64,000 nucleotides of DNA from Pseudomonas chlororaphis. Lineage in GTDB: Bacteria; Pseudomonadota; Gammaproteobacteria; Pseudomonadales; Pseudomonadaceae. The translations under genes and the position numbers were made by a program. Shown piece after piece: positions 16,811 to 26,397 of the stretch. The DNA lies in the NCBI GenBank assembly GCA_001023535.1, contig CP011020.1, positions 5,404,509-5,468,508 on the forward strand, given 5' to 3'. The notes beneath the pieces were generated by a model. That model saw nothing but the letters and a program-made list of their open reading frames with translations, was not told where the DNA came from and ran no database searches. Each line of letters opens with the position of its first letter. Positions within the stretch are counted from its first letter, which is position 1.

Positions 16811-18145
16811 ATGCTCTCACTACTCGGCTACGGCATGATCGTGACCTTCATGGCCCTGATCATGACCAAGCGGTTGTCACCCTTGGTTGCCATGACCACA
16901 GTGCCGATCGTATTCGCGCTGATCGCCGGTTTCGGCCCGGAGATGGGCGACATGATGATCGAGGGGCTGCGCAAGGTCGCACCGACGGCGATCATGGTGA
17001 TGTTCGCGATCCTCTATTTCGGGGTCATGTTCGATACCGGTCTGTTCGATCCCATCATTCGCAAGTTCATTACGCTGATCAACGGCGACCCGATGAAGGC
17101 GGTCCTGTTCGCCACCTTGCTCGCGGGCATGGTGTCGCTGGACGGCGATGGCTCAACGACGTACATGATCACCATCACCGCGATGCTGCCGTTGTTCAAG
17201 CGCCTGCGCATGGACCCCTTGTGCCTGACGTGCGTGGTCATCCTGGCGGCGAGCGTGACCAACCTCCTGCCTTGGGGCGGCCCGTTGGCACGGGCGGCCG
17301 CGTCCCTGCAGGTCGACACCTCGGACCTGTTCCTGCCGCTGATCCCGGTGATGGTCGTGGCCTTCCTGGGCGTCATGGCACTGGCCTGTTTCATCGGCAT
17401 TCGCGAACGCCAACGCCTGGGCAAGCTGCGGCTTTCGGCCGGCGCGGCGGCCACCCTTTTCGAGGATGATGGCGATGAAGGCTTGCCTTCGATGTCCGAG
17501 GAGAACGCCGAACTGCGCCGGCCAAAGTTGTTCTGGCTGAACGCCGGGCTGACCATCGCCTTGATGACGGGCCTGGTCACGGAAGTGCTGCCGCTGTCCA
17601 TCCTGTTCATGGTCGCGTTCTCGATAGCCCTGGTGATCAACTACCCGCACATGCATGACCAGCGCCGACGAATTTCCGCCCACGCGCCAACGGCCTTGAA
17701 CCAGATCGCGATCTTCCTCGCCGCCGGCATCCTGGCCGGCATCCTGTCGGGGACGGGCATGGTCAACGCAATGTCGGCCAGCTTCCTGGCGATGCTGCCA
17801 GAGACCTGGGGACCGTACATGGCGCCGATCACCGCGCTGGCGAGTATCCCGGGCACGTTCTTCATGTCCAACGACGCGTTCTACTACGGCGTGCTTCCGG
17901 TGCTGGCCAAGGCGGCCGCGGTGTACGGCATCTCCCCCGCGGAAATCGGCCGCGCATCGCTGGTAGGTCAACCGGTGCACCTGCTCAGCCCGCTGGTCGC
18001 CTCCACCTACCTGTTGTGCGGGCTGGCGGGCGTGGAGTTCAGCGACCACCAGAAGTACACCCTCAAATGGGCGTTCGCGCTGAGTTTCCTGCTTCTAGGC
18101 GTGTGCCTGGTCATGGGACTGTTCCCGCTCCAGGCAGGTGCTTGA
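16811..18145 (+). CDS. CitMHS-family citrate/carboxylate:cation symporter
   Basis: A membrane protein of about 444 residues with roughly 11-12 hydrophobic segments and the family motif [11 protein letters not shown], as in the citrate-metal symporters CitM/CitH. The frame extends to GTG 16802, but AAGG at 16799-16802 is positioned 8 nt before ATG 16811, so that start is used. It likely imports a (possibly metal-complexed) di- or tricarboxylate. It is part of the plus-strand unit SDR-transporter, with a chemoreceptor downstream, consistent with sensing and uptake of the same organic acid. Confidence 0.86.
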   Translation: MLSLLGYGMIVTFMALIMTKRLSPLVAMTTVPIVFALIAGFGPEMGDMMIEGLRKVAPTAIMVMFAILYFGVMFDTGLFDPIIRKFITLINGDPMKAVLFATLLAGMVSLDGDGSTTYMITITAMLPLFKRLRMDPLCLTCVVILAASVTNLLPWGGPLARAAASLQVDTSDLFLPLIPVMVVAFLGVMALACFIGIRERQRLGKLRLSAGAAATLFEDDGDEGLPSMSEENAELRRPKLFWLNAGLTIALMTGLVTEVLPLSILFMVAFSIALVINYPHMHDQRRRISAHAPTALNQIAIFLAAGILAGILSGTGMVNAMSASFLAMLPETWGPYMAPITALASIPGTFFMSNDAFYYGVLPVLAKAAAVYGISPAEIGRASLVGQPVHLLSPLVASTYLLCGLAGVEFSDHQKYTLKWAFALSFLLLGVCLVMGLFPLQAGA

Positions 18146-18318
18146 GCCCCCCTCAAGCCGCCGATCCGTTGCACGTTCCAGTGACGGGCATTGCGGGGCA
18201 TTCGTGCCTCGGGATGCCCGTCACGTTTATCCGCGCAGGCCCCAGGCTGGCGCATCAAGACCTCGTCGAACGCATCCGGCGGTGCCCGGATCCATCACTT
18301 GCGAAAGGGACATTTCTC

Positions 18319-19941
18319 ATGCGCTTACGCCACCTCTCCATTGCCACTCGCATGGTTCTGGGGTTCGTCATCATTGCCCTCCTGAGCGTGGCGCTCGGGC
18401 TCTTTGCGTTACGCCAGATTGACGAAGTGCAGGATCAGTCGCTCAAGATCAAGGACAACTGGCTCCAGCAGGTGCGTGCGCTGGGAGCGGCGAACGCCGC
18501 GTTGAACCGCTATCGGATGGGGTCGATGCAGCACATCCTCTCCACCCGTGAACAAGACATGCAGTCCTATGAAGAAAAAACCGCCGGACGCCTGCAGCAG
18601 GTTCGCGAACAGATGCAGACCTACGCTCGACTGCTTGAAAGCGATGAAGAAAAAGCCCGCCTGGCGGCCTTCAATGCCAGCCTGGATGTGTACGCGCAGA
18701 ACCATCTCGAATTGCTCAAGCGTTCTCGTCAAGGCGACAAGACCGGCGCCCGGGAATACCTGATGACGATCAGGAACTCCTATGACCAGATGACCCAGAA
18801 CTTCGACGACCTGATCGACCGTTCCAACGCTGGGGCCGAAGCCGCGGGCGATCATTGCGTCGAGGCCTACCAGCGTGCCGTGCGTGGCGTGGTCCTGGTG
18901 ATCGTCATGGTGGGCATTGGTACGATCCTGGTGGCCTGGCTGCTGACCCGCAGCATTACCACGCCGCTGAACCAGGCGGTGAAAGCGGCGCGAACGATTT
19001 CCGAAGGTGACTTGAGTCACCCCATCCACCCTACCGGCAACGATGAGGCCACCCGCCTGCTGGAGTCGCTGGCGACGATGCAGGACAACCTGATCCGGAC
19101 CCTGGGCCAGATTTCCAGCTCATCACGCCAACTGACCCTCTCCACGGCGCAACTGAACACGGTCACACAGATGTCCGGCAAGGACATTCACCAGCAGCAC
19201 GGTGAAATCGAGCAAGCGGCCACGGCAGTCAATGAAATGACCGCGGCCATCGAAGAGGTCGCCCGCAACGCGCTGTCCACCTCGCAACTGTCCGTGGCGT
19301 CCCGGGACACCGCGCTTCGTGGCCAGCAACGCATGGTCGAGACCCTCAGTGCGATCCAGGCCCTCACCCACAACGTGCAGCTGAGTTCAAGGCAGGTGGA
19401 GGGCCTGGCGGAACAGGCCCAGGGCATTGGCAAAGTGCTGGACGTGATTGGCACCATCGCCGAACAAACCAACCTGCTGGCCTTGAACGCGGCCATCGAA
19501 GCCGCCCGTGCCGGCGACGCCGGTCGCGGTTTTGCAGTGGTGGCCGATGAGGTGCGTGCGCTGGCGCACCGTACCGTGCAGTCGACACGGGAAATTGAAC
19601 TCATGATCAGCGGCATTCGCAGCGAAACGGACCTGGCCGTATCGACCATGCTCAGCAGCAGTGAAAAGACCCGCGTCACCCTTTCCCTGGCCCAGGCCAC
19701 CCAAAGCGCACTGGCAGACATCGTGGCCGCCAACGACGACATCAACCAACGCAACCTGATGATCACTACCGCGACCGAGGAACAGGCCCACGTGGCCCGA
19801 TCGGTCGATCGGAACTTGCTGAACATCCGCGACCTGTCGGTTCAATCGGCGACGGGCTCCGAGCAAACCACTCGTGCGTCCCAGTCACTGGGGCTGCTGG
19901 CAACGGAGCTGAACGCCATGGTCCAGCACTTCAAGATGTAA
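18319..19941 (+). CDS. Methyl-accepting chemotaxis protein (4HB ligand-binding domain, HAMP, signalling domain)
   Basis: A 540-residue chemoreceptor. TM1 is near residues 12-32, followed by a periplasmic helical bundle of about 155 residues (4HB_MCP type), TM2 near 192-215, HAMP ([25 protein letters not shown]), then the methyl-accepting domain with the hairpin tip [32 protein letters not shown]. The frame is open upstream to 18016, but ATG 18319 starts exactly before TM1. It follows the CitMHS gene by 173 nt and probably mediates taxis to a related carboxylate (inference). No CheB/CheR pentapeptide is visible; the protein ends AMVQHFKM. Confidence 0.92.
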   Translation: MRLRHLSIATRMVLGFVIIALLSVALGLFALRQIDEVQDQSLKIKDNWLQQVRALGAANAALNRYRMGSMQHILSTREQDMQSYEEKTAGRLQQVREQMQTYARLLESDEEKARLAAFNASLDVYAQNHLELLKRSRQGDKTGAREYLMTIRNSYDQMTQNFDDLIDRSNAGAEAAGDHCVEAYQRAVRGVVLVIVMVGIGTILVAWLLTRSITTPLNQAVKAARTISEGDLSHPIHPTGNDEATRLLESLATMQDNLIRTLGQISSSSRQLTLSTAQLNTVTQMSGKDIHQQHGEIEQAATAVNEMTAAIEEVARNALSTSQLSVASRDTALRGQQRMVETLSAIQALTHNVQLSSRQVEGLAEQAQGIGKVLDVIGTIAEQTNLLALNAAIEAARAGDAGRGFAVVADEVRALAHRTVQSTREIELMISGIRSETDLAVSTMLSSSEKTRVTLSLAQATQSALADIVAANDDINQRNLMITTATEEQAHVARSVDRNLLNIRDLSVQSATGSEQTTRASQSLGLLATELNAMVQHFKM

Positions 19942-20013
19942 CCAGGCGCCACCACAGGTTTGCCATGGGCCCCTGGTTTATTACGCGGCCGGACAGTTGG
20001 CGGGTTACAAAAT

Positions 20014-20027
20014 GTACTGTACAGTAC
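20014..20027. promoter_or_regulatory. GTACTGTACAGTAC perfect palindrome (TetR operator candidate)
   Basis: A 14-bp perfect palindrome 32 nt upstream of the TetR start, next to the AT-rich stretch TACGATACGTAATTAA. It is the expected form and position of an autoregulatory TetR operator. Confidence 0.6.
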
Positions 20028-20058
20028 GATACGTAATTAACCCTTGCAGACACCCGCC

Positions 20059-20733
20059 ATGACCCCGATTCCGCCCATCACACCACCCAAGCACCGAACA
20101 GCCAAAGGCGCCCAACGTCTTCGAGACCTGCTGGCTGTCGCGGCGGAACAGTTCCTGGACCGCGGCTTTGACGGCGTAGCCGTCGACGACCTGATCGCCC
20201 GTGTGGGCGGCTCGCGCAGCAACATCTACAGCCACTTCGGCGGCAAGGAAGGGTTGTTCAAGGAAGCGATGCTCAACCTGTGCGTAGAAGTGGCCAAGCC
20301 GCTGGAGCAATTGAACATCGCCAACGGCAAGCCAGAGCAAGTGCTGCCGCTTCTCGGCAAGCGCCTGCTGGACACGGCCCTGGCACCACGCACGCTGGCG
20401 CTGCATCGGCTGCTGGTGAATGAAGGCAGGCGCTTTCCCGATATTGCCCAGGCGATGTGGGATGTCAGCTACGGCAAGGCCGTCGACATCCTGGCCAGCT
20501 GGATCGCGACCCAGCAAGAAAGTGGAAAAGGGTTGGCGAACACGGTCCCGGCAAAAACCCTGGCCGAACACTTCATCAGCCTGGTGTCGGGTCACACCAA
20601 GCTGCTGGCCGCCTCGGGGCTGCGCTCTTCACTGTTGTCCGACAGCGAGATCGACGACATCGTCGGTCATGCCGTCCAGACGTTTCTCTACGGCGCATCA
20701 AGCCTCGAATCGAGGCGTCAGGGAGAACCCTGA
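20059..20733 (+). CDS. TetR/AcrR-family transcriptional regulator
   Basis: A protein of about 224 residues. The helix-turn-helix is GVAVDDLIARVGGSRSNIYSHFGGKEGLF at about residues 39-67, and a C-terminal TetR ligand/dimer domain of the AefR-like type follows. An upstream TTG (20044) is possible, but ATG 20059 gives a normal N-terminus; neither has a strong ribosome-binding site. A perfect palindrome sits immediately upstream. It is co-directional with the following aldo/keto reductase, hydrolase and quinone-oxidoreductase genes, which it probably represses. Confidence 0.88.
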   Translation: MTPIPPITPPKHRTAKGAQRLRDLLAVAAEQFLDRGFDGVAVDDLIARVGGSRSNIYSHFGGKEGLFKEAMLNLCVEVAKPLEQLNIANGKPEQVLPLLGKRLLDTALAPRTLALHRLLVNEGRRFPDIAQAMWDVSYGKAVDILASWIATQQESGKGLANTVPAKTLAEHFISLVSGHTKLLAASGLRSSLLSDSEIDDIVGHAVQTFLYGASSLESRRQGEP

Positions 20734-20799
20734 GCGCCGCAGCACGTGGGGTTTTTCAACGACCGTTGAATCGGCCAAGGCCTTGTCCGGAGGGACAAC

Positions 20800-21669
20800 A
20801 TGAACACACCCGCTCTCAATCCACGTCAATGGCGCCTTGGCGCAGACCTGCCCATCAACCGGCTCGGCTTTGGCGCCATGCGCCTGCCCTGCAACGGCTT
20901 TCGAGGGCCGGCGCGCGACCCTGAAACCGGACGCGCGGTACTGCGCCGTGCCTTGGAACTGGGCGTCAATCTGATCGACACGGCTGATTTCTATCGCAGC
21001 AGCGATGGCACCGTGCGTGCCAACTCGCTTATCCGCGAGGCATTGCACCCCTACCCGTCCGACTTGGTGATCGCCACCAAGGTGGGCGTGGTGTTCAATG
21101 CAGATGGCAGTCACCGTCCGGCAACGGGTTCCCAGATGCGAGGGCTGGTTGAAGCGAACCTGACAAACCTGGGCCTGGATCGTCTTGACCTGGTCTATCT
21201 GCGCATCGGCGAAATGTCGCCGCCCCACGGCGAGTCCCTGGCGGAGCGATTCGAAGCGCTGGCCGCGCTGCGCGAGGAAGGCCTGATACGCCACCTTGGC
21301 CTGAGCAACATCGACCACGGTCATCTGACGCAAGCCCGCGCCATCGCGCCGGTCGCGGCGGTCCAAAACAACTTTCACATCGCCAGACGCCAGGACTTGG
21401 GGTTGCTCAAGGCCTGCGAGGAGGCAGGCATAGCTTTCTGTCCATTCTTTCCGCTGGGCGGAGGCGCGGGCAACCTCGACGAGGCGCGGCTGGACCGAGT
21501 AGCGAAGCGGCACGCTGCCACACCCTCCCAGGTAGCACTGGCCTGGTTGCTGGCGTTGTCGCCGGCGATGCTGGCGATCCCTGGCACGGGCTCGATCCAG
21601 CATCTGAACGAGAATGTCGCCGCCGCCAACATCCAGCTGACTGACGAAGATCATGCCGACCTCGCCTGA
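20800..21669 (+). CDS. Aldo/keto reductase
   Basis: A 289-residue (beta/alpha)8 oxidoreductase with NLIDTADFY (Asp and Tyr of the tetrad) and VIATKVG (Lys). The usual tetrad His, in the YLH position, is replaced by Arg (LVYLRIG), so its activity range may be altered; several AKRs of this subgroup share such a change. The C-terminal AIPGTGSIQHLNENVAA is the NADP-binding motif. A GGAGGG sequence precedes the ATG. The 3' end overlaps the next gene by 17 nt, indicating an operon with the lipoprotein hydrolase and the MDR oxidoreductase. Confidence 0.88.
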   Translation: MNTPALNPRQWRLGADLPINRLGFGAMRLPCNGFRGPARDPETGRAVLRRALELGVNLIDTADFYRSSDGTVRANSLIREALHPYPSDLVIATKVGVVFNADGSHRPATGSQMRGLVEANLTNLGLDRLDLVYLRIGEMSPPHGESLAERFEALAALREEGLIRHLGLSNIDHGHLTQARAIAPVAAVQNNFHIARRQDLGLLKACEEAGIAFCPFFPLGGGAGNLDEARLDRVAKRHAATPSQVALAWLLALSPAMLAIPGTGSIQHLNENVAAANIQLTDEDHADLA

Positions 21670-22972
21670 GTCGGGTCGATGGCCCGTCGTGGGACGCCTG
21701 TGGGTCGGCTGCGCGCTACTGGCGATGACGGCGGCGGTCGCGGCGTTGATGGCCGGCTGCACCACGGCGAATTTCAGCGAACCGCCCGTTGCATCGGTCA
21801 GCTTCGAAGACTACCGGCGCGACACCATCCAGCGAATCCAGGCCAACCGCCGCTTCCAGCTTGCCGACGCGGCCGCCGAGCTGGCCTGGAATGCGCCGCA
21901 GGAGTGGCGGCCGGCGTCATCCGACGCAGGCGCCAGGCCGCGCAAAGGAATTCTGCTCGTGCACGGTCTCGGCGATTCGCCCTGGTCGTTCCAGGACCTG
22001 GCGCAACCGCTGGCCAGGCAGGGTTTCCTTGTGCGGACCATCCTGCTCCCCGGTCACGGGACGCGTCCCGAAGACCTGCTGGAAACCACCGCGCAACAAT
22101 GGCGCCAAGTGGTCTGGGAGCAGGCCAATGCACTGCAACGGGATGTCGAGGGCCCCGTTTACCTGGGCGGTTTCTCCACGGGCGCCAACCTGGTGCTCGA
22201 ATACGGCTACGCCCATCCCCAGATCGCCGGGTTGGTGTTGTTCTCCCCCGGGTTCAAGAGCTCGCCCTTCGACTGGCTTGCGCCGCCGGTGGCCCGCCTC
22301 CGACCCTGGCTTATCAAGCCGGGCGGCAGCCTGCCCATGCAAAACGCCTTCAAGTACTTCAATGTGCCCGCCAACGGATTCGCCCAGTTCTATCGCACCA
22401 GCGCCAATGCGCGCCAACTGTTGCGTGACCGGACCTATGACAAGCCGGTCTTCATGGTGGTCGCCCAACACGACTCGGTGCTGAACACCGATTACCTGCT
22501 CGAGGTTTTCCAACGGCGCTTCACGCACCCGGACAGCCGCCTGGTCTGGTATGGCGATGAACCCGACGGCCTGGTGGATCGGCAGCGTGTACTGATCCGC
22601 CCTGACCGCCTGCCCGAATGGCACATCAGTCAGTTCTCGCACATGGGCCTGATGTTTTCTGCGGACAATCCCCTCTACGGCAACGGCGGCAGCTTGCGCA
22701 TCTGTCTTAACGGCTTGCGTGAAAAAGACACGCAGGTCTGCGAGCAGGGCGTGCCCGTCTGGTATTCGGACTGGGGGTATCGCGAAGAAGGAAAGATCCA
22801 CGCCCGGCTGACCTTCAACCCTTACCTGGACTGGCAGACCTCAGTGATGGCACACGTGCTGGGCGGTCCCCAGCCCCACAGCGTCAGCGCCGAGAGCGAG
22901 CGGACGACGACTCACAGCAACCCCAGCGATGCATCCGGTTCCCCCACACCCCTCAAGACGAGTCGTCCATGA
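21653..22972 (+). CDS. Alpha/beta hydrolase with lipoprotein signal (membrane-anchored esterase/lipase candidate)
   Basis: A 439-residue protein with an N-terminal hydrophobic stretch ending in a lipobox (ALMAGC, Cys at about residue 36), so it should be lipid-anchored after export. The catalytic core has HGLGDSPWSF (oxyanion loop), the nucleophile elbow GGFSTGAN, VAQHDSVL (acid) and SQFSHMGLMF (His region). The natural substrate is unknown; carboxylester hydrolysis in the periplasm is likely. It overlaps the aldo/keto reductase stop and, by 4 nt (ATGA), the following oxidoreductase. The C-terminal 35 residues are low-complexity S/T/P. Confidence 0.82.
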   Translation: MPTSPESGRWPVVGRLWVGCALLAMTAAVAALMAGCTTANFSEPPVASVSFEDYRRDTIQRIQANRRFQLADAAAELAWNAPQEWRPASSDAGARPRKGILLVHGLGDSPWSFQDLAQPLARQGFLVRTILLPGHGTRPEDLLETTAQQWRQVVWEQANALQRDVEGPVYLGGFSTGANLVLEYGYAHPQIAGLVLFSPGFKSSPFDWLAPPVARLRPWLIKPGGSLPMQNAFKYFNVPANGFAQFYRTSANARQLLRDRTYDKPVFMVVAQHDSVLNTDYLLEVFQRRFTHPDSRLVWYGDEPDGLVDRQRVLIRPDRLPEWHISQFSHMGLMFSADNPLYGNGGSLRICLNGLREKDTQVCEQGVPVWYSDWGYREEGKIHARLTFNPYLDWQTSVMAHVLGGPQPHSVSAESERTTTHSNPSDASGSPTPLKTSRP

Positions 22973-23898
22973 AGAGAGTGCAATTTGGCCGCTACGGTGG
23001 CCCTGAAGAAATGTCGTTTGCCGACTACACGCTGCCACCGCTGGCGCCTCAAAGGGTCCGCGTTCGCGTCAAAGCGGCGGCGCTCAACCCCCTCGACTGG
23101 AAGGTGCGGCGCGGCGACATGAAGCTGGTCAGCGGATGGAAATTTCCCCAAGGCATGGGCTCTGACTTCGCCGGCGTGGTGGAGCAGATCGGTGCCCAGG
23201 TCAGCGGGTTTCAAGTGGGCGACGAGGTGTTCGGCACGACCGAGATCAGCCGGCAAGGTGCGTTCGCCGAAGTCATCGACGCCAACGCCAAGCTGGTCGT
23301 ACGCAAGCCCGCCTCACTCTCCTTCAGCGAGGCCGCCTGCCTCCCGATCCCGGCCACGACGGCGTGGGCCGCCATCTTAGGCATCGCAGACGCGGGCCCT
23401 GGTTCGAGGATCTTCATTCACGGGTGCAGCGGCGCGGTGGGAAGCTGCGCGGTTCAGCTTGCGCTGGCCCATGGGGCGCAGGTTTCCGGCGCCTGCGGCG
23501 CTGCCTCGCTGGCCGCCGTGAAGGCTGCCGGGGTCAACCCCGCGTTGACGTACTCGGACAAAGCCTCGTTCGCCGCCGAGGGTCTCTACGACGCGGTATT
23601 CGATACCCTCGGTACGCTGACGCTCGACGACGGGCTGAAGCTACTCAAGCCCAAGGGCCGCTTCATCGACATCAATCCGACCCCCGGCAGAGTGTTGCGG
23701 GGCCTGGTATCCGGACGCTACCGGATGACGTTCTCCACCAGCGGCTACAAGAACCTGGAGGACATCGCCAGGTTGTCCGCCGAAGGGACGTTGCATGGTT
23801 GCATCGGGCTGGAGGCACCGTTCGCGGATGCGCTGTCGGTCATCAAGGCCGCCGAACAGGGGCATCGGCGGCTCGGCCGGATCGTCTTGCTCATGTAA
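22969..23898 (+). CDS. Zinc-type/quinone oxidoreductase (MDR superfamily, NADPH-dependent)
   Basis: A 309-residue medium-chain reductase: N-terminal GroES-like domain (GGPEEMSFADYTLPPLAP, LNPLDWKVRRGD, GSDFAGVVEQIG) and a Rossmann domain with FIHGCSGAVGSCAVQLA (AxGxxG-like). Structural zinc cysteines are absent, as expected for quinone oxidoreductase-like members. It is the last gene of the three-gene overlapping operon and probably reduces an unsaturated ketone or quinone. Detoxification or lipid-peroxide aldehyde removal would fit with the AKR, but this is inference. Confidence 0.87.
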   Translation: MKRVQFGRYGGPEEMSFADYTLPPLAPQRVRVRVKAAALNPLDWKVRRGDMKLVSGWKFPQGMGSDFAGVVEQIGAQVSGFQVGDEVFGTTEISRQGAFAEVIDANAKLVVRKPASLSFSEAACLPIPATTAWAAILGIADAGPGSRIFIHGCSGAVGSCAVQLALAHGAQVSGACGAASLAAVKAAGVNPALTYSDKASFAAEGLYDAVFDTLGTLTLDDGLKLLKPKGRFIDINPTPGRVLRGLVSGRYRMTFSTSGYKNLEDIARLSAEGTLHGCIGLEAPFADALSVIKAAEQGHRRLGRIVLLM

Positions 23899-23952
23899 CC
23901 GCGCCACGTTGGGCAGGGTCGACAGGCGATCGACCTTGTCCAGCCGCAGGGT

Positions 23953-24510
23953 CTATCGGGCGCAAACGCCTTCGAGAAACGCCTGTTCGATCACCCCGGC
24001 CAAACCCGCCCGGGCAATGCGGCCTCGTCGCTCTGCATCGACCAGCCCGATCATCGTGGCGGCCCAGAGTTCGGTCAGGCCCGCCGCCGGGATGTCGATG
24101 CGAAACACCCCTTCGCGCTGGCCGCGCAGGAAGAACCCATCAAGGCGCAGTTCCCACTCCGAGGCCTTGTTCGCGTCCTGGGCCGCGTACTTCTCCCGTC
24201 GGAAATACATCAGGAACGTGATCAGCTCGCGATGCTCGAGGTAATTGGCGTTAAGGCGCCCGAGTGCCTCCAAGGGAGGCGACGAATCGAGCGCTGCGCG
24301 GTGCATCGCCTGGCTCAGCAAGCTCATGCTATGGACCATCAAACGGGTGACCAGCGCATCGCGAGTCTGGCAATAGCGGTACAGCGTGGCCTTGCTGATC
24401 CCCACTGCCCTGGCCAACTCCATCAAGGTGCCTCGCGGGTGTTCCACCATCGCCATCGCCAATGACGCCAGAAGTTGGCTGTCATCGGCCTGAATCTCCG
24501 GGCCTGCCAC
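23953..24510 (-). CDS. TetR-family transcriptional regulator
   Basis: A 185-residue protein with an N-terminal helix-turn-helix (GTLMELARAVGISKATLYRYCQTRDALV) and a TetR-type C-terminal domain. It is divergent from the Mla-type operon that starts at 24722. The shared upstream region carries nested inverted repeats (24641-24677), so it may repress that operon and itself. The downstream gene is convergent. Confidence 0.86.
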   Translation of the reverse strand: MAGPEIQADDSQLLASLAMAMVEHPRGTLMELARAVGISKATLYRYCQTRDALVTRLMVHSMSLLSQAMHRAALDSSPPLEALGRLNANYLEHRELITFLMYFRREKYAAQDANKASEWELRLDGFFLRGQREGVFRIDIPAAGLTELWAATMIGLVDAERRGRIARAGLAGVIEQAFLEGVCAR

Positions 24511-24640
24511 AGGGTTCTCACCAAATACCGATTCAAGAGGGCGTGAATCCTATCAGGGTCCCTGGCGATCTTCACCACCCACCTCAGGGGTCATGCTGCT
24601 CGTACGAACCATTACATCAAGAAACAAATCGTAACCGTAT

Positions 24641-24677
24641 CTTATGAATCTTTATTGATTCAATTTTTACGCATAAG
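24641..24677. promoter_or_regulatory. Nested inverted repeats in the divergent TetR/mla promoter region
   Basis: CTTATG (24641-24646) pairs with CATAAG (24672-24677), and inside them GAATC (24646-24650) pairs with GATTC (24657-24661). The region 24511-24721 is AT-rich and holds no gene. Candidate operator and promoter for the accessory Mla operon. Confidence 0.35.
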
Positions 24678-24721
24678 TACCATCCAACTCTCAAATGTTC
24701 ACCCTAAAAAGGGGCAGAGCC

Positions 24722-25609
24722 ATGTCCAGTCGCCACGCCACACCGTCCCAGGAGCTGTCCGCCGTCAGTGCTGGACACCCTCTCAGCCGCTGCCAGGAAG
24801 GGACGCAAGACGAGGCCTTCGTTGAACTGCACCAGGTCTCTTTCAACTACGGCGACAGGAGGGTCCTCAGCGACGTGTCCATGCGTTTCCCTCGTGGCAA
24901 GGTCACGGCCATCCTGGGTGGTTCCGGCTGTGGCAAGACCACGTTGTTGCATCTGGTCGCGGGGGTGCATGCCCCCTGTTCCGGGCATCTGACCCTGGAG
25001 GGTGAACACTTCGACGCCACCGACAAAACCCAGCTCCACGCGCTGCGGCGCAGGCTGGGCATGCTGCTGCAGTTCGGCGCGCTGTTTACCGACTTGACGG
25101 TGTACGAGAACGTGGCGTTCGCGTTGCGCGAGCACACCGACCTGGGTGAGCCCGCCATCCGCGACATCGTCTTGATGAAGCTCAATGCGGTGGGACTGCG
25201 CGGCGCGGCAAACCTGCGCATCGATCAGCTCTCGGGTGGCATGGCCCGGCGTATCGCGCTGGCCAGGGCCATTGCGCTGGACCCCGAGCTCTTGCTGTAT
25301 GACGAGCCGTTCTCCGGGCTGGACCCCATTTCCCTGGGCGTCATCGCCAACCTGATCCGCAGTCTGAACGACGCCACCGGCGCAACCACGCTGATGGTGA
25401 CCCATGACGTACGCGAGTCGTTCGCGGTCTGCGACTACGCCTACCTCATGACCTCCGGGGGCCGGCTGATCGCACGTGGAACCCCTGCCGAGCTGCAGGC
25501 CAGCAGCGATCCCGAAGTGCGCCAGTTCATCCGGGGCGAACCCGATGGCCCGGTGAGATTCCACTACCCCGCCGAGCCCATCGACGAGCAACTGGGGCGA
25601 ACACAATGA
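24722..25609 (+). CDS. mlaF: Mla-type phospholipid ABC transporter ATP-binding protein
   Basis: A 295-residue ABC ATPase: Walker A GGSGCGKTTLLH, Q-loop LGMLLQFGALF, signature LSGGMARRIALARA and Walker B LLLYDEPFSGLD, with the DPIS ending typical of MlaF/Ttg2A. The N-terminus has about 25 extra residues compared with E. coli MlaF. An ATG at 24695 is in frame, but AGGGGC lies 8 nt before ATG 24722, so that start is used. It powers lipid movement between inner membrane and periplasm in the MlaFEDB complex. It overlaps mlaE by 4 nt. Confidence 0.9.
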   Translation: MSSRHATPSQELSAVSAGHPLSRCQEGTQDEAFVELHQVSFNYGDRRVLSDVSMRFPRGKVTAILGGSGCGKTTLLHLVAGVHAPCSGHLTLEGEHFDATDKTQLHALRRRLGMLLQFGALFTDLTVYENVAFALREHTDLGEPAIRDIVLMKLNAVGLRGAANLRIDQLSGGMARRIALARAIALDPELLLYDEPFSGLDPISLGVIANLIRSLNDATGATTLMVTHDVRESFAVCDYAYLMTSGGRLIARGTPAELQASSDPEVRQFIRGEPDGPVRFHYPAEPIDEQLGRTQ

Positions 25610-26385
25610 CGGCGTTGCGAGCGCTCGGTCACGTCACCCTCGATCGCGTGCAGGCGCTGGGCCAGGCCACAGTGCTCTGCCTCAGGATGACCCGCGCGAT
25701 CCCTGCCGCCCTGCGTCGCTCCCGGCACGTGGTCGACCAGTTGCATGCCACCGGCAATCGCTCGCTGGCACTCATCCTGGCTTCGGGGACCGCAGTGGGA
25801 CTGGTACTGGCGCTGCAGCTTTACCTCACGCTGGCCACCTACGGCACTGCCGAAACCCTGGGGTTGGTGGTGAACCTCTCGCTGGTGCGCGAGCTCGGCC
25901 CGGTGGTCGCGGCCCTGCTGTTCGCCGGCCGTGCGGGCACATCGCTCACGGCGCAGATCGGCTTGATGAAAGCCGGCGAGCAACTCCTGGCGATGGAACT
26001 GATGGCCATCGACCCGCTGGCCCGCGTACTGACGCCGCGCTTTATCGCCGGCATCGCGGTCATGCCGCTGCTGGCCTTGCTCTTCAGCGCCGTGGGGATT
26101 CTCGGTGCCTATGTCGTTGCCGTGCCGCTGCTTGGCGTGGATGCCGGCAACTTCTGGGCGATCCAGCAGAACGGGGTCGATGCCTGGCGCGACATCGGCA
26201 ACGGCCTGGTCAAGAGCTTCTTCTTCGGCATCGTGGTCACGGCCACGGCGCTCTACCAGGGTTACGAGGCACGGCCGACGCCCGAAGGCGTCGCCGCCGC
26301 CACCACGCGGGGGGTCGTCATCGCTTCACTGTGCGTCCTCTGCACCGATTTCATCTTGACCGCGCTGATGTTCAGCCCCCGCTAG
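25606..26385 (+). CDS. mlaE: Mla-type ABC transporter permease
   Basis: A 259-residue MlaE-family permease with about five hydrophobic segments and the conserved central motif LVRELGPVVAALLFAGRAGTSLTAQIG, plus MEQ-like ELMAIDPLARVLTPR. It forms the inner-membrane channel of a lipid transporter with MlaF and MlaD. The ATG overlaps the mlaF stop codon. Confidence 0.92.
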   Translation: MTALRALGHVTLDRVQALGQATVLCLRMTRAIPAALRRSRHVVDQLHATGNRSLALILASGTAVGLVLALQLYLTLATYGTAETLGLVVNLSLVRELGPVVAALLFAGRAGTSLTAQIGLMKAGEQLLAMELMAIDPLARVLTPRFIAGIAVMPLLALLFSAVGILGAYVVAVPLLGVDAGNFWAIQQNGVDAWRDIGNGLVKSFFFGIVVTATALYQGYEARPTPEGVAAATTRGVVIASLCVLCTDFILTALMFSPR

Positions 26386-26397
26386 GAGTATGTCCCC

